A DNA stretch of 46,230 bases from Burkholderia sp. E7m39 (GTDB taxonomy: Bacteria > Pseudomonadota > Gammaproteobacteria > Burkholderiales > Burkholderiaceae): NCBI GenBank assembly GCA_001319865.1, contig BBSL01000212.1:1-46230 (forward strand). The letters are read 5' to 3'. A model generated the notes under the pieces. It was not told the DNA's origin. It searched no databases and saw only the letters and a program-made list of their open reading frames with translations. Positions 26,819-34,711 of the stretch are shown here, piece by piece. How positions within the stretch are numbered: the stretch's first letter is position 1; the number at the start of each line of letters is the position of its first letter. Position numbers and translations under genes: made by a program.

Positions 26819-26842
26819 CATATCCTCAAAGTGAGATATCAG
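26819..26842. promoter_or_regulatory. Imperfect inverted repeat upstream of the TRAP operon
   Basis: TCATATCCTCA, AAG, TGAGATATCA reads as an inverted repeat with a one-base offset, about 80-100 bp before the first operon gene. This is where an operator would be expected. No clean sigma-70 promoter is obvious, although TATGCT at about 26794-26799 on the minus strand could be a -10. Role inferred. Confidence 0.3.
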
Positions 26843-27119
26843 ACTTTCCGTGGTGAGGTAGCGATGACGCACAAACTCGATGATCAAATATGGGTGACCT
26901 GCTCTGCCACCTGGTCGCGTTAAGCGACGTTGCGCCAACGCGCTCTGGCGGGCGCCGACATCGTGTGACTTTCTGACTTCATGAGGGCGCGTGAACGACG
27001 GAGGGGGCGCTCGTGCATGCCTTTCGCGCGCCAGACTCAGGATGTCCGGCAGCCGATCAACGCGGTTCGGTACGCAACACCGCGATTTCGGCGCGCATTG
27101 CCTCGTTTGTCGATCATCT

Positions 27120-27315
27120 GATTGAGGCGTTGCGTGGCGCAAGCTTCACGCCGATCCGGATGGCTACGTCCGTGCGCCGCTCCGGCAAGTCGACGATCCC
27201 TACATTGCTAGCGCGTAGCCGAATTCGTGAGGCCGGGTTGCCGCGCGGCGGCCGCGGTGGAACCGCTGTCAACGACGTTCACAAAGGCCTGCAGCTCATC
27301 CAGGGCGATTTTCAT
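27120..27315 (-). pseudogene. LysR-family regulator remnant
   Basis: From ATG 27315 the minus strand encodes a clear LysR HTH start (MKIALDELQAFVNVVDSGS, then TAAARQPGLTNSAT) that ends in TAG after 35 codons. Immediately beyond, in another frame, is a piece typical of the LysR effector domain (GIVDLPERRTDVAIRIG, about 27200-27150). The ~100 or more residues normally between these are missing, so internal deletion and frameshift have destroyed the gene. It is divergent from the MFS gene at 27419 and was probably its regulator. Confidence 0.75.
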
Positions 27316-27418
27316 TCTTGACTTCAAATCAAAACATATTCGTTCATAAGCTGGTTTTTCATCAAAAGTAAAGGGCGCAAACTTCGTCCCATCTTCTTCG
27401 AAGCCAGGACCGGATACC

Positions 27419-28621
27419 ATGCCTCTCGCCCTCCTAGCGCTCACCATCAGCGCGTTTGCCATTGGCACGACCGAGTTCGTGATCGTCGGCCTGATACCAA
27501 CGATCTCCTCCGACCTCGCCATCAGCCTGCCCTCTGCCGGCCTGCTCGTGAGCCTGTACGCGCTGAGCGTCGCCGTCGGCGCCCCGTTGCTCACCGCGCT
27601 CACGGGCCGCATGCCGCGCAAGCTCCTGCTCGCAGGACTCATGGCGCTGTTCACGATCGGCAACCTCGTGGCCTGGCGCGCGCCCAATTATGAATCTTTG
27701 ATCGTCGCCCGAATTCTGACCGGTCTCGCGCACGGCGTGTTCTTTTCGGTGGGCTCGATCATCGCGACGACGCTCGTGCCAAAAGAGAAGGCGGCCAGCG
27801 CAATCGCCACGATGTTCAGCGGGATGACGGTAGCCTTCGTAGCGGGTATTCCGCTGGGGACCTTCATCGGTCAGCACTTCGGCTGGCGCGCGACGTTTCT
27901 GGTGGTAGCGATGTTCGGTCTGGTCGCATTCGTCGGCGCGGTGGCATTCGTTCCGCGCAAGCTCGCGCATACGCCGCCGGCAGGCCTCTTCAAGCAATTC
28001 CGCGTGCTTGCTGAGCCGCGCCTCGCACTCGTCTATGCGATGACCGCAGTGGGTTACGGCGGCTCGCTGATCGCCTTCACGTTCATGGCGCCGCTGCTTG
28101 AGCAGATCACGGGCTTCACGCCTTCCGAAGTCAGCATCGTGCTCGTCGCCTATGGCGTGTCCGTCGCGGTGGGCAATATGTGGGGCGGCAAGCTCGCCGA
28201 TAGTGTGGGCCCGGTGAAGGCGCTCAAGCGCATCTTCCTGCTGCTCGCCGTCGTGCTGTTCGCTCTCACTTTCACGGTGCACAGCCCGTGGCTCGCCGTG
28301 CTCACCATGCTCGCCTGGGGCGCGGTCGCGTTCGGCAACGTGCCGGGCCTGCAGGTGTATGTCGTCAAGCAGGCACGCCATTTCGCACCAGAGTCCGCAG
28401 ACGTTGCTTCGGGCTTCAACATCGCCGCCTTCAATCTTGGCGTCGCGGGCGGCTCCTCACTCGGCGGACTAATCGTCGCGCACATCGGCCTCGGTCATAC
28501 CCCGTGGATCGCCGCAGCCGTGACGCTGGGTGCCTGGGTACTCACCACGCTCAGCGGCCGGCTCGACCGCCGCGAAGGTCTGCCCGAGCGCACGGCCGAG
28601 CCCGTCGAAGCCGTTCACTGA
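27419..28621 (+). CDS. MFS efflux transporter (DHA1 type)
   Basis: 400 aa, twelve hydrophobic segments expected. The N-terminus SAFAIGTTEFVIVGLIPTIS and the loop GRMPRKLLLAGLMALFTIGN are typical of the AraJ/YdhP-like drug:H+ antiporters, as are ARILTGLAHGVFFSVGSIIA and the C-terminal GFNIAAFNLGVAGGSSLGGL. AGGA lies 9 nt before the ATG. First gene of the plus-strand group and divergent from a dead LysR gene. Probably exports a small toxic organic compound; substrate unknown. Confidence 0.9.
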   Translation: MPLALLALTISAFAIGTTEFVIVGLIPTISSDLAISLPSAGLLVSLYALSVAVGAPLLTALTGRMPRKLLLAGLMALFTIGNLVAWRAPNYESLIVARILTGLAHGVFFSVGSIIATTLVPKEKAASAIATMFSGMTVAFVAGIPLGTFIGQHFGWRATFLVVAMFGLVAFVGAVAFVPRKLAHTPPAGLFKQFRVLAEPRLALVYAMTAVGYGGSLIAFTFMAPLLEQITGFTPSEVSIVLVAYGVSVAVGNMWGGKLADSVGPVKALKRIFLLLAVVLFALTFTVHSPWLAVLTMLAWGAVAFGNVPGLQVYVVKQARHFAPESADVASGFNIAAFNLGVAGGSSLGGLIVAHIGLGHTPWIAAAVTLGAWVLTTLSGRLDRREGLPERTAEPVEAVH

Positions 28622-28659
28622 AGCCATTTCCACTTTCACGTTTCGCCGAATTCACCAAC

Positions 28660-28983
28660 ATGAACACACCCACCCAGTTGCCCCCGTTCGCAGGCAAAAC
28701 CTTCGAAGTCAGTTACGACGGTCTCACCGCAATCAACGCCTATACCGGGGACGGCGTCCACATGCGCTACGAAATCACCGGAGGCGATTTCACCGGCGCG
28801 AAGCGCGAGGTCGCCTATACGTGGCAGCACATCGCCGGTGAGACCTACGCGATCTCGTGGCAGGAAGCCAACCGCGCCACCGTCGTGCATATCGACGACT
28901 TCGCATCCGGCACGTCGCGCTCGTTCTTGACTGCGCCGTCGCTCGAGTTCTTCCGGCTCGAAGGCAGTCTGCGCGCACTCTAG
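28660..28983 (+). CDS. MoaF-like N-terminal domain protein
   Basis: 107 aa, beta-barrel (lipocalin-like) MoaF family: FAGKTFEVSYDGLTAINAYT, GVHMRYEITGGDFTGAKREV, YAISWQEANRATVVHIDDFA. Proteins of this family occur beside oxidoreductases and may bind a small ligand; no reaction is established. ATG 28660 fits the family start, although the ribosome-binding sequence is weak. It lies 38 bp after the MFS gene and 26 bp before the monooxygenase gene. Confidence 0.8.
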   Translation: MNTPTQLPPFAGKTFEVSYDGLTAINAYTGDGVHMRYEITGGDFTGAKREVAYTWQHIAGETYAISWQEANRATVVHIDDFASGTSRSFLTAPSLEFFRLEGSLRAL

Positions 28984-29009
28984 GCGAAAACCACGAACGC
29001 GATCCCATC

Positions 29010-29954
29010 ATGTCCACTGCACTCGAAAAACTGACTCACGGCGGCCTTAGCATTGGCATCGAACTGCCGCTCGACAACGACTGGTCGCCGGACGGCAAAG
29101 CGAAGTGCGAACGCGACGGGCGACACCACGGGGTGCCCGACATGGAAATCCACGCCGAACTCGCACAGCTTGCGGACACACTCGGCTTTCGAGCGCTCTG
29201 GGTGCGTGACGTGCCGCTCTACGACCCTTCGTTCGGCGATGCTGCTCAGGTCTTCGAAACGTTTTCCTATCTCGGCTACCTCGCTGGGATCACGCGTGAC
29301 GTCTTGCTTGGCACGGCCGCTGTGGTGCTGCCGCTGCGCGAGCCGCTGCTCACGCTCAAGTCGGCCGCCTCGATCCAGACGTTGAGCGCCGAGCGCCTGC
29401 TGCTCGGCGTCGCGAGCGGCGACCGGCCGGTGGAGTATCCGCTCTTCGGCCGGGACTACGAGTCCAGAGGCGCCAACTTCCGCGAGCAGATCGCGCTCTT
29501 GCGCGCCGGCGCGCAGGGTTACCTGCCGCCCGGGATCGAAGTGCTGCCGCAGACGCGCACGCCGCTGCCCCTGTTCGTTGCGGGTCTCGCGCAACAACAG
29601 CCGGAATGGCTTGGCAAGCACATGGACGGTTGCCTTGCGTACCCCGGCACTCCCGCGGATCACGCGCGCCGAGTCGCGGCATGGCGCGCGGTTGCAGGCG
29701 CGAAGCCCTATGTGAGCTTCATCCATCTCGATCTGGCTGATGACCCCGACGAGCCCCTGCAGCGTCATCGCTTCGGCGCGCGTGCGGGCCGAAGCGCGCT
29801 CGTCGAAGAACTTGACGCCATGCGCCACGCGGGCGTCGATCACATCGCCCTGCATTTCCGTCGCAATCGCCGGCCGCTCGACGAGACGTTCAGTGAAATC
29901 GCCACTGAAGTCCTCCCCCTTTTCCATCAAGACATGTCGGAGCAAACAGCATGA
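29010..29954 (+). CDS. Luciferase-like (LLM) flavin-dependent oxidoreductase
   Basis: 314 aa, TIM-barrel of the bacterial luciferase-like family, resembling the ~300-aa BA3436-type group. Seen: LSIGIELPLDNDW at the N-terminus, MEIHAELAQLADTLGFRALW, VRDVPLYDPSFGDAAQVFET, LLGVASGDRPVEYPLFGRDY. It would use reduced FMN supplied by a reductase to oxidise an organic substrate. Start ATG 29010 is the family-type start; the open frame extends 153 bp further upstream inside the MoaF gene. Its stop overlaps the next ATG (ATGA), so translation is coupled to the second MFS gene. Confidence 0.88.
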   Translation: MSTALEKLTHGGLSIGIELPLDNDWSPDGKAKCERDGRHHGVPDMEIHAELAQLADTLGFRALWVRDVPLYDPSFGDAAQVFETFSYLGYLAGITRDVLLGTAAVVLPLREPLLTLKSAASIQTLSAERLLLGVASGDRPVEYPLFGRDYESRGANFREQIALLRAGAQGYLPPGIEVLPQTRTPLPLFVAGLAQQQPEWLGKHMDGCLAYPGTPADHARRVAAWRAVAGAKPYVSFIHLDLADDPDEPLQRHRFGARAGRSALVEELDAMRHAGVDHIALHFRRNRRPLDETFSEIATEVLPLFHQDMSEQTA

Positions 29955-31198
29955 ACCGGGCGCAACTATCGAAGCCGCATCAGCCGGAGCAATCCGGCAG
30001 CGCATGGTTTTCATTGCTGGCGCTTGCCATGGGTGCGTTCAGCATCGGCACGACTGAATTTTCGCCGATGGGACTGCTGCCCGTTATCGCCCAGGGCGTG
30101 CACGTCTCTATCCCGACGGCCGGCATGCTGATCACCACCTACGCCATTGGCGTCATGGTCGGCGCGCCGCTGATGACGCTCGCCTTCTCGCGCTGGTCGC
30201 GCAGAACGGCGCTCATCGCGCTGATGAGCATCTTCACCGTCGGCAACCTGCTATCGGCGGTCTCATCGCACTACGGGACGCTCTTGCTCGCGCGCCTCGT
30301 CACGAGCCTCAATCACGGCGCGTTCTTCGGACTCGGCTCGCTCGTCGCGGCGAGCGTCGTGCCCCGTCACAAGCAGGCCAGCGCGGTCGCCACCATGTTC
30401 ATGGGGCTGACGATCGCGAATATTGGCGGTGTGCCCGCCGCGACCTGGCTCGGCCAGACGATCGGCTGGCGCATGTCGTTTGCCGCGACCGCGGCGCTCG
30501 GGGTCGTCACGATGCTGATCCTGCGTGTGGCGCTGCCGAAGGGCGAAGCCGGAAAGGTGCCGCACGTGCGCGGCGAGTTGAAGGTGCTCACTCGCCCCGA
30601 GGTGCTGATGGCGATGGCCACGACCGTGCTAGGCGCGGGCGCGATGTTCGCGCTCTACACCTATATCGCGCCGACAATCGAACACATCGGCGGCGCGTCG
30701 CCCTCCTTCGTGACGGCCATGCTCGTACTCGTGGGCGTGGGCTTTTCGATTGGCAATGCGGCGGGCGGCCGGCTCGCCGACCGCTCGCTCAACGGCAGCC
30801 TGATCGTCTTCCTGATCCTGCTCGTCGCCATCATGCTCGTGTTCCCGCTCCTCGCGAAGAATCACATCGGCACCGCGATTGCAGTCGTGGTCTGGGGCAT
30901 CGCCACCTTCGCCGTCGTGCCGCCCTTGCAGATGCGCGTCATGCGCGCTGCTTCTGAAGCGCCAGGGCTGGCCTCCTCCGTCAACGTGGGCGCCTTCAAT
31001 CTTGGTAACGCCGTGGGTGCGGCCGCGGCCGGGGCGGCGATATCAGCGGGCTTCAGCTATGCCGCGGTGCCCATCGTGGGCGCGATGATCGCCGCTTCGG
31101 GTCTCGCCCTCGTAGTCGTGCAAATGTCCCTTCAGCGCCGGCAGCCCGAAGGTCGCCCGGACAGTTCGGTCCGCGACCTTCCACCGGCCAATATTTGA
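29951..31198 (+). CDS. MFS efflux transporter (DHA1 type), second copy
   Basis: 415 aa. It has the same family architecture as the MFS gene at 27419 (here MGAFSIGTTEFSPMGLLPVI, FSRWSRRTALIALMSIFTVG, VNVGAFNLGNAVGAAAAGAA) but is clearly diverged, so this is an old duplication or independent acquisition. ATGA overlap with the monooxygenase gene. The C-terminal ~20 residues are a hydrophilic tail. Two exporters in one group suggest efflux of two related compounds. Confidence 0.9.
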   Translation: MNRAQLSKPHQPEQSGSAWFSLLALAMGAFSIGTTEFSPMGLLPVIAQGVHVSIPTAGMLITTYAIGVMVGAPLMTLAFSRWSRRTALIALMSIFTVGNLLSAVSSHYGTLLLARLVTSLNHGAFFGLGSLVAASVVPRHKQASAVATMFMGLTIANIGGVPAATWLGQTIGWRMSFAATAALGVVTMLILRVALPKGEAGKVPHVRGELKVLTRPEVLMAMATTVLGAGAMFALYTYIAPTIEHIGGASPSFVTAMLVLVGVGFSIGNAAGGRLADRSLNGSLIVFLILLVAIMLVFPLLAKNHIGTAIAVVVWGIATFAVVPPLQMRVMRAASEAPGLASSVNVGAFNLGNAVGAAAAGAAISAGFSYAAVPIVGAMIAASGLALVVVQMSLQRRQPEGRPDSSVRDLPPANI

Positions 31199-31302
31199 TT
31201 TCACTTCAATCGAATTTCGCATTTACTGCCGTTTTTTGCATAGATCGAAACGGGCACCATGACCACATCGACCTCCCTTTTCATCAATGACCGGAGAACA
31301 TC

Positions 31303-32109
31303 ATGAGCAACATTCCCGCATTCGGCCTCGGCACCTTCCGTCTGCAAGGCCAGGTCGTCATCGACTCGGTGCGCACTGGCCTGGAAGTCGGCTACCGCGC
31401 AATCGACACCGCACAGATCTACGGCAACGAGGCCGAAGTGGGCGAAGCGATCGCAGCTTCGCGCGTCGCGCGCAAGGACTTGTTCCTGACCACGAAGATC
31501 TGGGTTGACAACTACTCGCGCGACAAACTGATCCCGAGCCTCAAGGACAGCCTGAAAAAGCTGCGCACCGACGCAGTCGATCTCACGCTGATCCACTGGC
31601 CCGCGCCCAGCAACGGCGTCTCGCTCGAGGAATTCATGAGCGCGCTCGCCGAAGCGAAGTCTCAAGGCCTCACGAAGCAGATCGGTGTTTCCAACTTCAA
31701 CATCGAGTTGACGAAGCAGGCGATCGCCGTCGTCGGCAAGGAGAACATCGCGACCAACCAGATCGAGCTAAGCCCGTATCTGCAAGGCCGCAAGCTTGTG
31801 GGCTTCCTCCAGCAGGAAGGCATTCACGTTACGTCGTACATGACGCTCGCCTACGGCAAGGTGCTCGGCGACCCGGTCATTCGCGCTGTCGCTGAACGGC
31901 GCCACGCGACGCCGGCCCAGGTGGCGCTGGCCTGGGCGCTGCGCCGCGGATATTCGGTGATTCCGTCGTCGACGAAGCGCGAAAACCTCGCGAGCAACCT
32001 GCGCGCCCAGACGCTCCAACTGACCGACGAAGACATGGCGGATATCGCTGCGCTCGAACGCAACGGCCGCGAAGTAAGCCCCGAGGGTCTCGCCGCTCAG
32101 TGGGACTGA
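31303..32109 (+). CDS. dkgB: Aldo/keto reductase, 2,5-diketo-D-gluconate reductase B-like
   Basis: 268 aa, standard DkgB length. NADPH-dependent reduction of carbonyls such as methylglyoxal or diketogluconate. Catalytic tetrad visible: Asp and Tyr in [17 protein letters not shown], Lys in LFLTTKIWV, His in [14 protein letters not shown]-binding C-terminus with [25 protein letters not shown] precedes ATG 31303. The 104-bp gap before it contains AT-rich sequence and could hold its own promoter. A short perfect hairpin follows the stop. Confidence 0.92.
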   Translation: MSNIPAFGLGTFRLQGQVVIDSVRTGLEVGYRAIDTAQIYGNEAEVGEAIAASRVARKDLFLTTKIWVDNYSRDKLIPSLKDSLKKLRTDAVDLTLIHWPAPSNGVSLEEFMSALAEAKSQGLTKQIGVSNFNIELTKQAIAVVGKENIATNQIELSPYLQGRKLVGFLQQEGIHVTSYMTLAYGKVLGDPVIRAVAERRHATPAQVALAWALRRGYSVIPSSTKRENLASNLRAQTLQLTDEDMADIAALERNGREVSPEGLAAQWD

Positions 32110-32111
32110 AG

Positions 32112-32127
32112 CGGGACTGAAGTCCCG
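32112..32127 (+). terminator. Short hairpin after dkgB
   Basis: CGGGACT (32112-32118) and AGTCCCG (32121-32127) form a 7-bp stem with a 2-nt loop, 3 bp after the dkgB stop. It is followed by AAGCCGTTTTG. The T-run is short, so it may only attenuate transcription into the next gene. Confidence 0.4.
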
Positions 32128-32183
32128 AAGCCGTTTTGAACGTTCGCGGCATGCGAGCCGCGAACCCGACCAGGAAATATCTC

Positions 32184-33305
32184 GTGAAACATGATCCGCT
32201 TTTCCAGCCTTTCAAACTCGGCGCACTGACTCTGCCCAACCGCATTGTGATGCCGCCCATGACGCGCTCGCGCGCGAGCCAGCCAGGCGACGAAGCCAAC
32301 GACCTGATGGCCGAGTACTACGCGCAACGCGCCGACGCCGGACTCATCGTGAGCGAAGGCACCTATGTCGCGCCGCTCGGCAAGGGCTACGCGTGGACTC
32401 CCGGCATTCACACGCCGGCGCAAGTTGAAGGATGGCGCAAGGTGACGGATGCGGTCCACGCCAAAGATGGCCATATCTTCGCGCAGCTCTGGCATGTGGG
32501 CCGTCTGAGCCACACGAGCCTGCTTGGCGGCCAGCAGCCGGTGTCGTCATCGGCGCTTCAGGCCAAGGGCGTGAACGTGTTCATCGACAGCGGCGACGAC
32601 GGCGTGCCGGGCTTCGTTCAGGCTTCCGAACCACGCGCACTCGCCGTCGACGAAATCCGCGAAATCGTGAACCAGTACCGCACGGCAGCGCGCAATGCGA
32701 TCGAAGCCGGCTTCGACGGTGTCGAGTTGCATGCGGCGAACGGCTATCTCGTCAACCAGTTCATCGACTCCAACGCGAACACCCGCACCGACGAATATGG
32801 CGGCTCGGTCGAAAACCGCCTGCGCTTCCTCGGCGAAGTCACGCGTGCGCTTATCGAAGGCACAGGCGATGCACAACGCGTGGGGATCCGCCTTGCGCCG
32901 CTCACCACCCTGAACGGCTGTGAAGACGCCGACCCGGAGGCGACCTATCTCGCAGCGGCCAAAAAACTCGGCGAGGCTGGCGTGGCCTACATTCATATCG
33001 CCGAAGCCGACTGGGACGACGCGCCCCACATGCCGCTCGAATTCAGGCGCAAGTTGCGCGCCGCTTATCCGGGCGCGCTGATCTACGCGGGCCGCTATAC
33101 GGGTGAGCGGGCACGCGAGGCCATCGACGCCGGGTGGGCAGATCTCATCGCGTTTGGCCGTCCGTTCGTCGCCAATCCCGATCTCGTGCAGCGCTTGCGC
33201 GCCGGTGCGCCGCTCGCGCAGCACCAGCGCGAAACGCTGTTCGGTGGCGGCGCGAAAGGCCTCACCGACTACCCTGTGCTCGCCAGCACCTCGGTTGCCG
33301 CCTGA
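32184..33305 (+). CDS. Old Yellow Enzyme-family NADH:flavin oxidoreductase (NemA-like)
   Basis: 373 aa with GTG start at 32184 (AGGAAAT upstream). FMN-dependent ene-reductase that reduces N-ethylmaleimide, quinones, enones or nitro compounds. Seen: LPNRIVMPPMTRSRA, the substrate-binding His/Asn in VELHAANGYLVNQF, and SNANTRTDEYGGSVENRLRF. The C-terminal flavin-phosphate region LIAFGRPFVANPDLVQRL is intact. The open frame reaches 48 bp further upstream, but the homologous start is here. Together with the aldo/keto reductase it suggests electrophile detoxification. Confidence 0.92.
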   Translation: MKHDPLFQPFKLGALTLPNRIVMPPMTRSRASQPGDEANDLMAEYYAQRADAGLIVSEGTYVAPLGKGYAWTPGIHTPAQVEGWRKVTDAVHAKDGHIFAQLWHVGRLSHTSLLGGQQPVSSSALQAKGVNVFIDSGDDGVPGFVQASEPRALAVDEIREIVNQYRTAARNAIEAGFDGVELHAANGYLVNQFIDSNANTRTDEYGGSVENRLRFLGEVTRALIEGTGDAQRVGIRLAPLTTLNGCEDADPEATYLAAAKKLGEAGVAYIHIAEADWDDAPHMPLEFRRKLRAAYPGALIYAGRYTGERAREAIDAGWADLIAFGRPFVANPDLVQRLRAGAPLAQHQRETLFGGGAKGLTDYPVLASTSVAA

Positions 33306-33392
33306 GCGACGTGGATACGCCAATCTGCGGCACATCCGCGTCCGCCGCAGATGCGCAACACCTCTTCAGCGCCAACATTCAAAGGAACACTC

Positions 33393-33492
33393 ATCAGTAT
33401 CACCATTCCATCGCGGATCGGCTTTGGACCGGATCGGCTTTGGAGCAGATCCACTCGGCAACACGTCGCAATATCCCGGAGCAAGAACCCGT
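33393..33492 (+). pseudogene. Aldo/keto reductase N-terminal remnant
   Basis: Starts after AAAGGAACACTC with an ATC where an ATG would be expected. It reads SITIPSRIGFG, then a 16-bp duplication shifts the frame, and a second frame continues GFGADPLGN. A third frame continues NIPEQEPVA before a stop. Stitched together this is the start of a D-threo-aldose-1-dehydrogenase-type aldo/keto reductase. The remaining ~280 residues are gone. The rest of the gap up to 33,642 shows nothing else I can identify. Confidence 0.6.
33415..33444. repeat. 16-bp-period tandem duplication inside the reductase remnant
   Basis: GGATCGGCTTTGGA occurs at 33415-33428 and again at 33431-33444. Because 16 is not a multiple of 3, the duplication itself breaks the reading frame of the remnant. 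Confidence 0.85.
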
Positions 33493-33642
33493 TGCCTGAG
33501 TGGCCGCCTGCGCGTCCACAGCGTCGCGACGAACTCGCCGGACGCGGCGGCGAGATCGGGAAGCTGTCGTATCGGGAAGGTGACGGTCGCGGACCGTCTT
33601 GACGGCGTTCGCAAGCACCGCGCATTGCATGATTTCACGCTT

Positions 33643-34578
33643 TCACGCGTTGCGTCTGCGAACGCCCGCTTTTTTCTGAACGCTCGACGCTTCGATCTGT
33701 TCCGCCATCATCGTGCGGACGATCTCGAGAAACGTTTGCACCACGGGATTCGGTTGCTGCAACTGCGGACACAGCGTAAAGCCGCGGAACATGATCTGCG
33801 GCGAGAACGGACGAAACGCGATGCGCTTCGGGTTCGCGTCGATGGCCGCCAGCGGATTGACGACACCGACGCCCAGTCCGCGCGACACCAGCGCGCAGAT
33901 GGTTGCGCCGTACGGCGTTTCGATTGCAGGCAGCTGTCCGGCGCCCGCGGGCCGCAGCGCGCGATCGAGCGGGCTGCGCGTGTCGTCGGCATAGGAAGGC
34001 AGGATCAGCCGCTCATTACGCAGATCGCTGGCTTCGATACGTTCCTTCGCCGTCAACGGGTGCTTCGCCGGTAACGCGCACAACGCAGGCAACCGATATA
34101 GCTCGGCGCTCGTCACGCCGAACGCATCCGGCGTCGTCGTTGCAAAGCCGACATCGCAATAGGCGGCCGATACCCAGCGCTGGATCGTCCCTTCGCTGCG
34201 CATCTCCAGCGACACGATCACGCGCGGATGCGCGGTCAGAAACCGCTCGATCACCGCAGGCAGAAACGACAGCGCCAGCACGGGCGCGGCAACGATACGC
34301 AAACGCCCGCTGCCCAACTGGCGAATCTCGCGCGCCGAAATCTCCAGCTTTTCCAGCCCGACAAAGCTGCGCTCCACCTCGCGATAGAACGCACTGCCCG
34401 CGTCCGTTGCACGGATGCGTCCGCCGTTGCGCGCGAAAAGCGCGAGCCCCGTGGCCGTTTCCAGCTCGGCTATCAACCGGCTGATGCTGGGCTGCGACGT
34501 GCCGAGTTCTTCCGCTGCCGCCGTCATCGAACCGCGCAGCATCACCAGACGAAACGCCTCGATCTGCCTCTGATTCAT
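33643..34578 (-). CDS. LysR-family regulator, NocR/OccR-like
   Basis: 311 aa. HTH: MNQRQIEAFRLVMLRGSMTA, then EELGTSQPSISRLIAELETA. The effector domain includes GRLRIVAAPVLALSFLPAVI and TPYGATICALVSRGLGVGVV. The N-terminus 'MNQRQIEAFR.VM' is characteristic of the group that includes the opine-catabolism regulators NocR and OccR and arginine/ornithine regulators. It is divergent from the FAD-oxidase/ABC operon at 34712 and is very probably its activator, responding to the imported amine or amino acid. Confidence 0.92.
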   Translation of the reverse strand: MNQRQIEAFRLVMLRGSMTAAAEELGTSQPSISRLIAELETATGLALFARNGGRIRATDAGSAFYREVERSFVGLEKLEISAREIRQLGSGRLRIVAAPVLALSFLPAVIERFLTAHPRVIVSLEMRSEGTIQRWVSAAYCDVGFATTTPDAFGVTSAELYRLPALCALPAKHPLTAKERIEASDLRNERLILPSYADDTRSPLDRALRPAGAGQLPAIETPYGATICALVSRGLGVGVVNPLAAIDANPKRIAFRPFSPQIMFRGFTLCPQLQQPNPVVQTFLEIVRTMMAEQIEASSVQKKAGVRRRNA

Positions 34579-34658
34579 GGCCTCTCCCGCCTGCCGAGTC
34601 CGAATAATGACGTCAGCTTGCCATATCAGAAATGAATAGAAGCCGTTTTTGTCGCTAT

Positions 34659-34688
34659 TTGACCGGATAAGCCGCCCGAACCTAGACT
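34659..34688 (+). promoter_or_regulatory. Probable sigma-70 promoter of the oxidase/ABC operon
   Basis: TTGACC (34659-34664), an 18-bp spacer, and TAGACT (34683-34688) give a plausible promoter starting about 15-20 bp before the ATG at 34712. It also argues against translation starting at the upstream TTG of the same frame. The 133-bp gap to the divergent LysR gene leaves room for a LysR site. Confidence 0.5.
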
Positions 34689-34711
34689 GGTTTCAACCGG
34701 TAAAACCGTTC

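Noticed and set aside
33103..34074. Plus-strand open frame of about 320 codons running through the OYE end, the reductase remnant and antisense of the LysR gene
   Set aside because: Only the short piece with GFGADPLGN is protein-like (used for the reductase remnant); the rest is antisense to a clear LysR gene.
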